DNA from: Elysia crispata
Lineage: Eukaryota; Mollusca; Gastropoda; Plakobranchidae
Length of the DNA: 64,000 nucleotides
Direction of reading: 5' to 3'
NCBI GenBank assembly: GCA_033675545.1
Contig: JAWDGP010007163.1
Span: 1 to 64,000 of the forward strand
Positions 10,589 to 22,522 of the stretch are shown here, piece after piece (within the stretch, counting starts at the first letter, position 1; each line of letters opens with the position of its first letter). The notes beneath the pieces are model-generated. The model saw only the letters and a list, made by a program, of their open reading frames with translations. It did no database searches and had not been told where the DNA came from. The translations under genes were made by a program, and so were the position numbers.

Positions 10589-10663
<75 letters not shown>

Positions 10664-11892
10664 GCTCGTATACACAAATTTCACGTTGAAATAAAGCCGC
10701 TAGACCAGCTACATACTACCGCGCGTCATACTTCGACCTAAAAGTGTCGGGCTAAAAACGGCCACATGGGGTAAGACGGACAACTGCACTGTACTTGTAA
10801 TTCACAAGCCGGCTACATGCTCTCTAGAACTACCTAATGCAATATTTTCGACAGAAACAATTTTAATTATATCCTATTGCTCTTTAAAGCTTAATGTACC
10901 TCAAAAACATTACCTGTATAACTCAGTTTTAGATGAATTCAGTTTACTCCTTCTCCTGTAAAATTTGGTCTACTGCATGTAGCCGGTTTGTGAATGACAT
11001 CGACGACATATATATATATAGACATTTTCCTTTCTCTAGGCACCATCTCTATTTTCGTTTTTAGTGATTGCACGCACATATATGTAAATCTCTCATCGTA
11101 TAAGTATTTTATTCCATACCTTTCTTCCATAGATAGATATGTCATGTTTCCTCTTCACAGACCTTGACTCCTCTAAATCCCCTTTCCTAATCATCAAATT
11201 CGTTCCTAGCAATCCTACAACATCACCAACACTATATGAATGTTTATACTGCAGAAGTTCCTCCAACGCAAGATCATTCCCAAGTTTTTCCTTACAAGAT
11301 CAATGTCAAACTTCTTTTTTTTTTCCTGAAGCCATTTGAACAAATTACCGCATGATATTGCCTAGTCATGCCTGCTACACAGCGTATATTTCCAGTTCTT
11401 ACTGTTTTTTATATTGAATAATTAGTAAATTTCAAAGAATCCAAAACTGGTTCTTTTTGCATGTTTCTATTACAATAATTTCAAGAAGCTTTTATTTTAG
11501 TTGTTCATTTTTACTTTACAATATCAGTTTAAATGAAGTAATAATAAACAAAACACATCACCTCTAACTAAAATTTCAGCTCAATGTATCTCTCAAAACC
11601 ACCTCTTATCTTTACTTTCAGACACATTTGTCTTTCACTTTGTTGTAAGGAACCCTTCAATAAATTTAGTACCACCTCTTTGATGTAATATCTTTTTCCA
11701 TCAGTTTAAAACTTTTAAGTGAGACGATCCACTGTATTTGTATTTGGGCTCAACGCCCACAAAACCCACACTTGTCTGTGTTTACACTTTGTTCAGAAAT
11801 TTTAAAATATACTTCTCCTGTTAATGGTGCTTGCTTGCTTCATCCATCTCTAACTGCGAGAAATTTCTAACCAAGAGATGGATGACAAAAAT
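10526..11892. other. Spacer with a GA microsatellite, no gene recognised
   Basis: A pure GA tract occupies about 10592-10659. The rest is AT-rich with a few short ORFs (10939-11145 minus, 11139-11339 plus) that show no domain. The last bases, AAAAAT at 11887-11892, are repeated at 16709-16714 beyond the gypsy element. Confidence 0.6.
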
Positions 11893-12122
11893 TGTAATGA
11901 ATGGGACATGATTGTCTAATGCTTTGGTTGCTGTAGTTGTGGCTCGTCACTGTTGTGTCCCTTTATAATTATGTTCCTTGTGATTGTCTTGGGAGTGTTT
12001 TGCCCTTGTGGTCTTCCTGTTGTGTACGTCACTTCCTAAAGAGCCGGTTGGCTTGAGCGGTTGCAGAATAAAGGCATGGAAGTCAATCTATTGTTGGATT
12101 TGTCTTTATACGAATAATCCAT
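11893..12122 (+). repeat. 5' LTR of the gypsy element
   Basis: About 229-230 bp, starting TGTAATGA and ending AATCCA(T). It holds a TATA-like TTTATAATT at 11962-11970 and an AATAAA polyadenylation signal at 12067-12072. It matches the 3' LTR except at 11916. The last T (12122) is shared with the 3' copy and may or may not belong to the LTR. Confidence 0.92.
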
Positions 12123-12124
12123 AT

Positions 12125-12135
12125 TGGCGACGAGG
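12125..12135 (+). promoter_or_regulatory. Primer-binding site, probably for tRNA-Ser
   Basis: TGGCGACGAGG begins two or three bases after the LTR, the standard place for a minus-strand primer site. TGG pairs with the tRNA CCA end. The rest fits the acceptor stem of animal tRNA-Ser(GCU) as I remember it, and serine tRNA priming is known for Mag-type elements. The tRNA identity is from memory. Confidence 0.65.
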
Positions 12136-12290
12136 AAAATCATATTCCAAGACCTTGTGAGCACAAGAGGGAAATAGTATTTTGTGTTTATTTCCGTGAT
12201 TTTCTTGAATTTTCGGAGTTGTGCTAAGTTAGGTGTTAGCGGCCAACACGGAGCCATAGAGCTAGAGCCAGAAAGTTTTAGAGTAGAGAA

Positions 12291-15200
12291 GTGATCATTA
12301 TGGCTAGTATAATAGGGTCAGTTTCTCCTTTCAATGAAACAGAGGACACTTGGCAAGCATATGCCGAACGACTAGAACATTTCTTTTTGGCTAATGAAAT
12401 AGATTCAGAAGCTAAAAAGCGAGCTGTTCTTCTGAGCTCCATGGGCGTTAAGCCATACAAGTTACTGAGTAACCTAGTCGCTCCTAGGAAGGCAGGAGAG
12501 TGTTCCTACACAGAAATAGTGGATGTTTTGAAAAACCATCACAACCCCCGTCCCTCAACCATTGTGCAGAGATTCAAGTTCAACACACGTGTGCGTGGTG
12601 CTAGTGAAAGCATAAGAACTTTCGTTGCTGAACTAAAGAAGTTAAGTGAATTTTGTGAGTACAATGACAGTCTAGAAGAGATGTTGAGAGACAGATTAGT
12701 ATGTGGCATTAACAACAGACGCATACAACAAAGACTGTTATCTGAACGCAGTTTAACATTTGCTAAGGCTCTCGACATTGCGCAGGCAATGGAAGCAGCA
12801 GCAGAGGGCATAGAGGACCTGTCTGGTCATATAACAGACAAGGTATGCGCTATGAAACATTACAGAACTGCAGCAGCGAAGACTAGATCCACTACTTCAG
12901 ATAGAGTATGCTATCGTTGTGGTGGGCCACATGCTGACAGTAGATGTAGATTCAAGGACAGCAAGTGTTATAAATGTCAAAAGATAGGACACATAGCTAA
13001 GGTGTGTCGATCAACTCATACAGCCAAAGTTCAACCCAAGAACAAACACAAGACACATGTGTTAGATGAGAACAACGTGACTGAACAATCATATGTGCTG
13101 TACTCAGTGTATTCAACCTCAGCACCGCTGTGTAGAAATCTACTCATTAACGGCACAGCTGTAAAATTTCAGATAGACACTGGAGCTTCACTCTCTGTTA
13201 TGAACAAGAAGACATTTGTAGAGAAAGTCAATATTCCCTTAAAGCCTTCATCTAAGGTGTTAAAGACTTACACCGGTGAGAACGTACAGATCTGTGGTGA
13301 AGCGGAGGTAGTGGTTACCAATGATGATAAGACTGCTACTCTTCCCCTTGTTGTCGTCGAGAGGGGAGGACCACCTTTATTGGGGAGAGATTGGATTCAG
13401 CATCTACATGTCGATTTGAGAATCAACACAATCGACAGTCATGACAAGAAGCTCCAAAAACTTCTAGAAGATCATGACAGCGTCTTCAAGTCAGCAGCTG
13501 GTTGTCTTCGTGATGTGAAGGTTACCCTACACGGCAAACCTGACACAACACCCAAGTTCTACAGAGCGCGGCAACCGCCTTACGCTCTACGTGAAGCAAT
13601 CGAGGAAGAGTTGAGTCGCCTTCAACGCGACGGCATCGTGGAGCCAGTCGATCACTCGGACTGGGCTACACCCATTGTTCCGGTGCGGAAACGAGACGGC
13701 ACAGTTCGCATCTGCGGTGACTACAAGATTACAGTCAACAAAGTCTGCAAGGGTGACAATCACCCGATTCCTCGCATCGAAGACCTGGCATACGCATTGT
13801 CAGGTGGTGAGAAATTTACCAAACTCGACCTTTCCCATGCATACACCCAGCTTCAGCTCGACGAGGAATCTCGCAAATACACGACCATCAACACACACAA
13901 AGGCTTGTTTACATACCATCGTCTTTGTTTTGGTATCTCCGCTGCACCGGGGATCTTTCAGCGCACCATGGAGAGTGTTTTTCGACATGTGCCAGGTTGT
14001 GTAAATTACCTGGACGATGTCTACGTGACAGGCAAGAGCGACGAAGATCATCTGAGAAACCTGCACAAAGTTCTCTCCATATGTGAAGAGAAAGGATTGT
14101 CTCTACGCCGAGACAAGTGTGAATTCATGCAACAAGAGGTAACTTTCCTTGGTTACCGCCTCGATAAAAACGGCGTCTATCCGCTCGCGGATAAAATCAA
14201 GGCGATTCGCGACGCACCAACACCTCGCAACATACAAGAGTTGAGGTCATTCCTTGGGCTCGTCAACTTCTACGGGAAGTTTATCCCAAATGTGTCACAA
14301 GTGTTAGCGCCTCTTTATCAGTTGCTCCGACAAGGGCAGCGATGGTACTGGAGTAAAGCACAAGAGTCTGCATTTAGTAAAATTAAGAGTGTGTTATCTT
14401 CGGATAAAGTGTTAGTTCATTTTAAGCCAGAAAATGAAATTGTGTTAGTGTGTGATGCCTCTCCCACGGGAGTTGGTGCTATTCTTACACAGCCAGACGA
14501 CCACGGTCACGAGAGACCTGTGGCCTACGCTAGCCGTGCGCTCAACACAGCAGAGCGAAATTATTCGCAGATCGACCGTGAAGGGCTAGCACTCATCTTT
14601 GCAGTGAAGAAGTTTCACAAGTACCTAGCTGGCCGTCACTTCACTCTAGTGACCGACCACAAACCTCTTCTTGGCCTGTTTGGGGAGGGCAAGAGCATTC
14701 CTGAGCATGCCTCAGCCAGAGTACAACGATGGGCAATCACGCTCTCTGCGTATTCCTACACGCTTCAACATCGTCCCGGCCGGGAGAACAGCGCTGATGC
14801 CTTGAGTCGTCTGCCTCTACCCTACACCCCAGACGAGGAAGATGAGACTTATGACATTAACTGTGTACCTGAGGAGGTAAACTTTTTGTTTAGTTTAGTG
14901 GACCAGGCTCCGCTGTCTGCCAAAGACATTGCTAAAGAGACTCAGGAAGATATAACATTAAAAGCAGTGTTTCAATGTGTATCTTCTGGATGGCCTGCAA
15001 AATCAAATGACCAACTGAGAGCATTTGCTGCTCGCAAAAATGAACTGAGTTTAGAGAAGGGTTGTATTTTGTGGGGTACAAGGGTTGTTATTCCATCATC
15101 TTTACAAACAAAAGTATTGCAATTGTTACATGATGATACACATGTTGGTGTTGCACATATGAAGTCACAGGCACGATCTTGGGTCTGGTGGCCACAGATC

Positions 15201-16325
15201 GATGCTGATATTGAGAAAAGTGTAAGATGCTGTTATACTTTTCAAAAACATAAGAAGCAACCTGCTAAAGCACCTCTCTTTCCCTGGGAATGGCCAGAAG
15301 AGCCATGGAAACGAGTACATTTAGATTTTGCTGGACCGTTTTTAGGCCACATGTACCTGGTTGCTACTGATGCGCATTCAAAATGGGTAGAAGTAAAAAT
15401 TATGAGCAAAATCACGGCATCTCACACGATTCTTGAGCTTCGTGATATATTTGCTACTTTAGGTTTACCAGATACAATTGTTACTGACAATGGTCCTACC
15501 TTTACAAGCTCAGAGTTTAGATTGTTCATGAGCCATAATGGCATAAAACATATCACTGTATCACCTTACCACCCCTCATCCAATGGCTTAGCAGAACGTA
15601 GTGTTCAAACCTTTAAAGGAGCAATAGTAAAAATCAGTGGTGGTTCTGTAAGAGAACGAGTTTGCAAATTTTTGACAAGGTATCGATGTACACCACACTC
15701 AACAACTGGTTTGTCCCCAGCAGAATTAATGTTTGGTAGAAACATTAGAACTCACATAGACCTTTTACATCCTAATTTACATGAGCATGTTACAAGAAAA
15801 CAAACCGCTCAGAAGATTCAGCATGACAAGCATGCTGTAGATAGGGACATTTCTGTAGGTGATGACGTGTTTGTCCGCAACTTCAGTCTACACGGTGGCA
15901 AGTGGCTGCCTGGGTTAGTTGTAGAGTGTACGGGTCCTTTATCTTACAAGGTAAAAACTGCCACGCATGGTATTGTGCGCAGACATCAAGACCAGATTCG
16001 AACATCTGTTCACCTTTACACTGAAGATCCGATATCTGATTCGCTTGTCAATGAGGATTCGACTTTACCACAGGGACATAGACCTAGGTCTCTGTCAGTC
16101 GATAGTGATCCTAAAGACAATTCTGTTAGAGAGCAGATTACCTCCCCTTCTCAGCAAAGAATAGCTGAAGAAGAAACTAGAGAGTCTTCCCATGACTCTG
16201 GTAGGGAGAAAGAAAGCCCTCAAAGCGGTGAAGGTGGTGTGGAACCAATAGTTACCACTGAGACAAATACTCATCGCACACGTAGTGGCAGGATTGTCAA
16301 ACCACCTGATAGGTTCCATTACTAA
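12291..16325 (+). CDS. Gag-Pol polyprotein of a Ty3/gypsy element
   Basis: One uninterrupted 1344-residue frame. Gag occupies about residues 1-240 and ends with two zinc knuckles: C207/C210/H214/C219 (an unusual CX2CX3HX4C) and C226/C229/H234/C239 (standard CX2CX4HX4C). The protease motif D296-T-G follows. RT has LDL with Asp513 and YLDD with Asp575/Asp576. RNase H has CDAS with Asp722. Integrase has its zinc-binding His947 and His951, then Cys981, but the second Cys of the CX2C pair is Phe984. The integrase DDE triad is complete: Asp1012, Asp1066, Glu1102 with exactly 35 residues between the last two. A GPLSYKV (GPY/F-like) module near residue 1211 precedes a charged tail. Four codons into the frame is a second ATG (12300), an equally possible start. 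Gag and Pol share one frame, so no frameshift is needed. Everything required for mobility appears present except the Cys984 position. Confidence 0.95.
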   Translation: MIIMASIIGSVSPFNETEDTWQAYAERLEHFFLANEIDSEAKKRAVLLSSMGVKPYKLLSNLVAPRKAGECSYTEIVDVLKNHHNPRPSTIVQRFKFNTRVRGASESIRTFVAELKKLSEFCEYNDSLEEMLRDRLVCGINNRRIQQRLLSERSLTFAKALDIAQAMEAAAEGIEDLSGHITDKVCAMKHYRTAAAKTRSTTSDRVCYRCGGPHADSRCRFKDSKCYKCQKIGHIAKVCRSTHTAKVQPKNKHKTHVLDENNVTEQSYVLYSVYSTSAPLCRNLLINGTAVKFQIDTGASLSVMNKKTFVEKVNIPLKPSSKVLKTYTGENVQICGEAEVVVTNDDKTATLPLVVVERGGPPLLGRDWIQHLHVDLRINTIDSHDKKLQKLLEDHDSVFKSAAGCLRDVKVTLHGKPDTTPKFYRARQPPYALREAIEEELSRLQRDGIVEPVDHSDWATPIVPVRKRDGTVRICGDYKITVNKVCKGDNHPIPRIEDLAYALSGGEKFTKLDLSHAYTQLQLDEESRKYTTINTHKGLFTYHRLCFGISAAPGIFQRTMESVFRHVPGCVNYLDDVYVTGKSDEDHLRNLHKVLSICEEKGLSLRRDKCEFMQQEVTFLGYRLDKNGVYPLADKIKAIRDAPTPRNIQELRSFLGLVNFYGKFIPNVSQVLAPLYQLLRQGQRWYWSKAQESAFSKIKSVLSSDKVLVHFKPENEIVLVCDASPTGVGAILTQPDDHGHERPVAYASRALNTAERNYSQIDREGLALIFAVKKFHKYLAGRHFTLVTDHKPLLGLFGEGKSIPEHASARVQRWAITLSAYSYTLQHRPGRENSADALSRLPLPYTPDEEDETYDINCVPEEVNFLFSLVDQAPLSAKDIAKETQEDITLKAVFQCVSSGWPAKSNDQLRAFAARKNELSLEKGCILWGTRVVIPSSLQTKVLQLLHDDTHVGVAHMKSQARSWVWWPQIDADIEKSVRCCYTFQKHKKQPAKAPLFPWEWPEEPWKRVHLDFAGPFLGHMYLVATDAHSKWVEVKIMSKITASHTILELRDIFATLGLPDTIVTDNGPTFTSSEFRLFMSHNGIKHITVSPYHPSSNGLAERSVQTFKGAIVKISGGSVRERVCKFLTRYRCTPHSTTGLSPAELMFGRNIRTHIDLLHPNLHEHVTRKQTAQKIQHDKHAVDRDISVGDDVFVRNFSLHGGKWLPGLVVECTGPLSYKVKTATHGIVRRHQDQIRTSVHLYTEDPISDSLVNEDSTLPQGHRPRSLSVDSDPKDNSVREQITSPSQQRIAEEETRESSHDSGREKESPQSGEGGVEPIVTTETNTHRTRSGRIVKPPDRFHY

Positions 16326-16466
16326 CTTTGTATCACTGTAATCTTTAACTAAGTGTTGGTGAATTTGATTATTGATTTATTTCATCACATGCATTTTGCG
16401 TATACATCTATGTGTTATTGCTACATGTATTTCTGTTTATTCATACCTGCAGTTCAATCTCAATAT

Positions 16467-16478
16467 AGGGGGAAGGAA
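16467..16478 (+). promoter_or_regulatory. Polypurine tract
   Basis: AGGGGGAAGGAA directly abuts the 3' LTR, the usual plus-strand primer of LTR retrotransposons. The same tract with one change of context precedes the LTR of the truncated copy at 29666-29677. Confidence 0.85.
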
Positions 16479-16708
16479 TGTAATGAATGGGACATGATTG
16501 TTTAATGCTTTGGTTGCTGTAGTTGTGGCTCGTCACTGTTGTGTCCCTTTATAATTATGTTCCTTGTGATTGTCTTGGGAGTGTTTTGCCCTTGTGGTCT
16601 TCCTGTTGTGTACGTCACTTCCTAAAGAGCCGGTTGGCTTGAGCGGTTGCAGAATAAAGGCATGGAAGTCAATCTATTGTTGGATTTGTCTTTATACGAA
16701 TAATCCAT
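16479..16708 (+). repeat. 3' LTR of the gypsy element
   Basis: About 229-230 bp, identical to the 5' LTR except for T at 16502. TATA-like TTTATAATT lies at 16548-16556 and AATAAA at 16653-16658. Confidence 0.92.
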
Positions 16709-17063
16709 AAAAATATAATTAAAATAAATATACACATACCAAAAAGGAATTATCTAAAGGATACTTAGAAACTTTATCCATGATAACTGAAGTTGTAACA
16801 GGTTTTTGTGAATAAAAAAAGGCCAAATACATGTACTACTGCAACAAGAAAAATTATGATAAGGAGTGAGTAAGATTATAAGATCCATCAAGTAGACCAA
16901 ACTACTGAATTAACTTCAGTCCATGATTTTTGTTGATATTTGTCTTTCCTCAAGAAGTTGGCATGGTTTAAAACATTGATGTGATACTCTTACCACCTAA
17001 CAACAGAAGTATGAATAAAACATACAAAACAAAGTCTATACAACCATAAATCATAACTCACAC
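16709..17063 (-). other. Presumed intron downstream of Ig-gene exon 3; no further exon found
   Basis: AT-rich sequence between the gypsy element and the donor site of the minus-strand exon. I searched it on both strands for Cys-containing coding blocks flanked by AG and GT and found none, so the remaining exons of that gene would lie at lower coordinates or outside the window. Confidence 0.45.
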
Positions 17064-17192
17064 CATTATGTCTGTAGAACAAACACCTGGCCTTTGGATA
17101 AACTTTACTGGTAGAGCAGGAGACATTGACAGACTTGATATCTCCAGACTCGGTGTCTTCCCTCACTGTACAGGACGGGCTCTCTGGTAGGG
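17064..17192 (-). CDS. Exon 3 of a secreted Ig-domain protein (partial domain)
   Basis: On the minus strand a pyrimidine-rich acceptor ending CCCCCAG lies at 17193-17195. Open codons follow: LPESPSCTVREDTESGD, then VNVSCSTSKVYP and ARCLFYRHNG. The exon has 129 bases, enters in phase 1 (completing Ala) and leaves in phase 1 at G|GTGTGA. A stronger-looking donor GTGAGT two bases further would leave in phase 0, so the 3' edge is uncertain (17062 or 17064). The three cysteines and the C-x-FY pattern resemble half of an extracellular Ig-like or similar disulfide domain; the rest would be in a following exon. It lies downstream, in transcription sense, of the Ig exon at 22523-22822, with an intron of about 5.3 kb. 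Confidence 0.6.
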
Positions 17193-20100
17193 CTGGGGGA
17201 GAAACGATTTGAGGTAAAGAGAAATTTGATATGAATAATATTGTGATAATTTGTCCCTTTTATATACACCATTAAAAGATCATTGTGGCCTGTGAGCCTA
17301 ATTCGGTCGTTGAATTTTTTTCAGGTTGTTATTTAGTGTCACTGATAGTGATGCTGTTGGTCTGCCTCTACTTCTGTGGATGTTTTTCATAAAACAGTCA
17401 AGGCGACATTGGGGCCGATAAAAATGGATCTCTTCTTCAAACATGTTCATAGAACCACCATGTAAATTTTAGGATTTGGAGGGGAAATGAGTTTCTTCTT
17501 ATTTTATGCGAATCCAATTGCTTCAATTTTGTAGAAATTGACTCTTTATTCTGATGATAAGTGAGCAGTAGAGCACTGAAAAAAAAAGGAATGAAATCAA
17601 AAGTAAAGAAAAAGTGAAGAAAAAAAGAAACTACATCATAATGGATGGTAAAGCAGTCATAGTAACTCTTGAGAAGCTCAAATATTTCAATCACTGTCAG
17701 TCTCTTCTTGTACCGTGGCTCGATGCTACCAAATAGCAGTTAAGGCCATCAGCGTCATATTTTTTTTTAATTATGAAGGAAAAGCATAGAAAATAAAAAA
17801 AATAAGAACAGCACATATGAAACAGAAATGGTAAATATGCCAGATTCAGAGATTTACATAGGACTGCTTTCAGAGTTTCTTGATGGTGCCAAACAGAGAA
17901 ATGGTATCATCAAAAACTCTACGCTTTTATCATTCATGAAATACATGCTGACTAAATAAAGAAAGATTTTTAGAGACCACAGACTAGCTAAAGAGGGTCT
18001 GGCGGGAAGTTTATTTGTGACTGGTTTTCTTGCCTATACTCCTCCCGAGGCAGGTCCAGTATCAGTAAGAAACAAGAGGAACTGGTACGGAAGATGAATA
18101 AAATGTCCATAAAAGTGTATATATATATATATATATATATATACTTGAAAATGCAATGAAAAATTGGCCTTGTTGCGAGGACAACTAAACGAATAAGGTT
18201 TTACACGGCAACAATTTCAGAGATATTGATTTTGTAAGAGAGATGCGTTTCAAATAATTGAACATAGTGTTAACATCCCACCTAGAGATATATCGAGGAT
18301 GCTTGGCCTGTTATTGAAAACACCGTGCAAAAATGTCTTTATCAGAGAGGCTGAAGTCTGTCTACGATAAAAGCAGCAAATGCTGATCACGAATAGCTTG
18401 TACCAGTAGCAAACAAGTCAGTCAGATAGTCTAAAAGTTTGTGCTTAGTAGGCTGCAGGAGATCAATGTGTTTCCGATCACAAAAATGTATCAACTTCCT
18501 AAAATAATCGTTGAACGATTTCCTAGTTGTCGGTCACCAAGCTGAGAAGATGACTGAGGCAGACTTGTCCTGAACGCCTCTGTTTTACAAGCGTGTCCTG
18601 ATAAGAGAAGAGCCAATAGTTCCGTTTTGGGGAAAAGCGGGTGACGAAGATTTGGAAACTTTGGTTATTGTAGAACTGGTTGTTGGGGATTGAGCAGAAT
18701 AAAATTGCTTAAGAGCTTCTGAAATATTTGAGGCCGCCAGCTTAGAATTGTCCACATTGACTGAATCAAAAGCAAGAAAAACTGGGAGTAACTAAACGGA
18801 ATAAAAGCATACGGCCTTTGAAAAAAATCGACCAATCCAGTAATATGGCATCAAAGGTCCAAGCACCCGGAACAGTTTTCCATGACACATATTTGGAGAC
18901 CTGTTTTGGACCATATATGGCGACCTGATTATTTAACAGTGAAGCAAAATGATCAACTTGAAATTGACCAAAGATCAAATTGATCTGTTGAAATACAGAT
19001 TGATTCAGCCGCCAATCCATATCGCGCTTAAAGAGATTCTCTATCCTCGACAACGTCATTTTTACCGGAAATGTGCATTGCTGTGAATCTATTATTGTGA
19101 GTTATTCATTGTCGCATTGTCTGTATACCATAAAATATGGGGTTCAGTACTTTTTCACAAAAGACTTTAAGTAAAAAAGAGCAGCTAGCACTTCCTTGCA
19201 ATTAATATCCGTAATTAATTTGTGTTGTGCGATCAAGTTGCTATTGATTATTTCATACCACTGCCCAACCTTTTTCAGAGCAGGCACTCGTGTAAATTGT
19301 AACAGCGAACGAGCAGGGTTCAATGCTTTTAAAAACCTTATCAATGTTTCGAAAACATGAAATTAAATCTTCTTGAATAAAAGAATCCCATTGACCTTTT
19401 GAGGGTTTCAGCCAAGTATTCCGTATAATTTGTAACCGCGAATTAAAATAGACACTAAACTTCCGCCCACACGAACCCGACATCATAATATTATTCTGTC
19501 TTATTTGAGACAAAATTTTCAGAACATGCATCCGTGTAATTAGTAATCGAGAATATAGATGGTTGAATACTTATAAAAACGTTATCTATGTTCTGAGAAT
19601 GCCAAATTAAATCTTCTTAAATTTAACGACAGACCGGGATAAAAGAATCCCATTGGCCTTTTGAGGAATTCAGCACTTTATTCCGTGAGATTTCTAACCA
19701 CGTATAAAAATTGACCCCAAACTCCAGCCCAGGAGAAACCAACACCACATTCCTTATTATTTGTGACAGATCATTTATAGCTATAAAAGATCTGGGTAAT
19801 GCTCAAGATCAAAGTCTTTAGCTTCGCATTTTTCCTCAGAGTAAAGGTCACACACCCAGTAAGCGAGTTTAAAAGGAAGCCAAATAACTATTGCTTGTAC
19901 GGGGGTGAAATATTTTTGTGGATATTAAAAGTGAAACGGAGATGGTCTTATGTACCGTTAAGTTTCAATCTTATTCAGTTTATTAGTGTCATATGCAGTA
20001 AGTAAGATATCATATGAGTAGATCTCTGACTGTACCGAAGTAGGCCGGAAATTATAACTATCCTGGGGGAACCTTCAAAACTGTTGTGAAAATTCAAGGA

Positions 20101-21104
20101 GCAGCATATAAATTCCCAGTCGGCCCTAAATTTTAAACCTTAAGAATCTACGATGAAACTTTGTATTAAAAAAGTCATAATAGACTCAGAAAATGTTCAC
20201 TGAACCAAAACACCAAGTTGGTCTCATAAGACGAACGGCGTGGTTTAAGGTTTCAAGTTCAAACTTTCCTTAGACAACGCATGATCATTAAGTTTGCATA
20301 AATTCAATATGCATCTCATCGAGCCATCTTTCTTCCAGTCTTCCTATAATATTTGATAAAACTGACCATGTTCAAGCTGCACTTTATGAATGATATTAAA
20401 TTGTCCAAGTCCCAAAGGGTTTGTTGTAAATCATGCCTGCCTTAATGACTAAATTGATACTCGCGCCCGACATCTCTGTGTGGGGGAGCAGATACAAACT
20501 CTACTGGTATACCTGTATACCTGTTGTCTGATTAAACCCTCCCCCCCACGTGCGGTATTCCTTTTCCATTTATCCCGACAAGAGGAGAGATTGTCCGCTA
20601 CATAATTACATACTGTATTCACAAGCTCGAGCATGGCTATTGTCACAACTGTACTCACATTACCGTCACTTCTCTTATCATCATGATTCTCCGGGCGGTC
20701 ACTGAACATTTTACTCACTGTCAGTATTTTAGGCCGCGGTTTTGCCCAGTAGATTTGATCTCTGTGATGGAAAACTTTGCACTCAAAGAATACTCACGTG
20801 GAATTTCCCTCTGAAATGGAAGATGGAAGTGGTTCCTCTTTTGGCCTGAGTGGAATCCTCTTAATTTATGTTTCAAATTTGTGTTTTTTTCTTCTTTTTA
20901 TATCCCGTTATTATTAAAGTGTGTGCCTATTCTTTTTAGCCTCTGTATGATACTATTTACAGGCACTCACTCGTCTTTTGGATTCTTTGAATTAACAATG
21001 TTGTCCTCCAAGTGTGGTGTTTTGACTCTTCTAATTTGAGAGAGAGAAAGAGAGAGAAGAGTGAGAGAGAGAGACAGACAGACAGAGAGGGAGGGAGGGG
21101 TGGA

Positions 21105-21176
<72 letters not shown>

Positions 21177-22522
21177 GTGAGAGAGAGAGAGGGAGGGAGG
21201 GGGGACATCTTTTAGCACTGGTGGCCTGCGGTTCAGACAATACAGAGTCGCGACTGGCCGAGAGACTCAGAGCTCTATAGGTATCAGGTATACTTCCTCC
21301 ACTGGCGCTGGGTAGTTCGATATGAGATTCCTTACAAGTTGGCAGCGTTGTTCTTGTTGCTGTGTTACACTTAGTACATGTATGTCCTTTTTTTTTTCAT
21401 CCAGAAAAAAAGTGAAGGCGTATGGACTTATCGTGTGAAGAAGTATTTCTTCTTTGTTTCCACCCCCACCCCCGCCCCAAATTCGTATATTATTTTCCTA
21501 CATATAAATATGCGGAGAAAACCTGTTTTATACTTTAATGATGAGAAAAACTGAAAAAAAATATAAATGAAATTTTGCCTCCTCCACTGAAATGTAAAGA
21601 CAAATGCGTCATTGAAATATCTGGTGATAGCTTAGCGCGCTCTTCCCAAAGTTTCAAGGTTCTGTACACCCGTACTGTAAAACTATACTTTGAGTGTCTC
21701 TGGAGGAGATGAACCGTTAAATGTTGTAAACATTTGTTTTTCTTACTATAGTTCTTTGGCTGTAGAAAAGATATCTGTTATTGTAATGTTTGCTTTTCGT
21801 TTGTGTATATATATGTATGGCTCTAAGGAGATACATCTGTTACTGTCGTAAGTTTACTTTTCTTCATGAAGTTGTGTGGCTGTGGAGGAGATACATCTGT
21901 ATCAATGTAAAGTTTGCATTTCTTCAATGTAGTTTTTTTTTTTTTATTCGAACGAGGAATGTTACTAAAAGATATTTAGTGGAACAGATGAAAACATGGT
22001 CTGAGGCAAGATGCTATCAAACCATATAGGGAATCTATTTAGTTTTCTGTTATAACATCGCCCGAGAACTCTTCATTTCCAATATGACTGAGCTTTACAC
22101 TTTATTAAGTTTTATTTAATACATATATTTCAACACCATTTCTAAGTTCCTGCAGGTAACTGGTATGCTAAGAATGAACTATTATCACAAAAAATGATTT
22201 CAATTTAAAAAAACAAAACAATCAAGGATTGTAAGATTTAAAACAAAGCACTAGATCTAAAAACATTAATCGGTACTAAACACAGTATGCCTGATCTTTG
22301 CATACGTGTCTGTGTCGACCAGGAAGTAAAAAAAAAAACAGCAAAGAAAATGCCCAAAAATAACAAAGATCATAAAGGACATAGACCAATCGAAAAAAAA
22401 AACATCAATGAGGCCTAGAACATTTTAGGCAATACCTCAAGTCTATCAGTAATAGAAAAGGGAAAAAAATGAAAAGGGGTTATAAAAATTGAAAAAAAAA
22501 TGAGTACTATGTGGGAACTCAC
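17193..22522 (-). other. Presumed intron 2 of the Ig-domain gene; no other gene seen
   Basis: A 5.3-kb AT-rich stretch. It contains an AT microsatellite (18119-18143) and a long GA microsatellite with interruptions (21038-21192). An imperfect tandem duplication lies near 19320-19500 and 19570-19760 (ATTAAATCTTCTT and AAAGAATCCCATTG recur). The ORFs in it are short, unsupported by any motif, or simple-repeat translations. Confidence 0.5.

Larger units (their letters stand above)
11893..16708 (+). mobile_element. Ty3/gypsy LTR retrotransposon, Mag-like, near-intact and young
   Basis: A complete element: 5' LTR, primer-binding site, one long Gag-Pol ORF, polypurine tract and 3' LTR. The flanking sequence AAAAAT is present on both sides (11887-11892 and 16709-16714), consistent with a target-site duplication, although the A-rich context makes its exact length ambiguous. 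The two LTRs differ at one position only (C at 11916, T at 16502), so the insertion is recent. Domain order protease-RT-RNase H-integrase identifies Ty3/gypsy. The Mag-like placement rests on the single ORF, double zinc knuckle, the serine-tRNA-like primer site and the general wording of the RT, and is from memory. No envelope ORF is present. A second, truncated copy of the same family lies at 28972-29903. Confidence 0.92.

Noticed and set aside
13675..14066. ORFs overlapping the RT region of the gypsy element
   Set aside because: Shadows of the Gag-Pol frame.
20957..21240. Leu/Ser-rich ORFs over the GA tract
   Set aside because: Simple translations of a GA/CT microsatellite in three frames.
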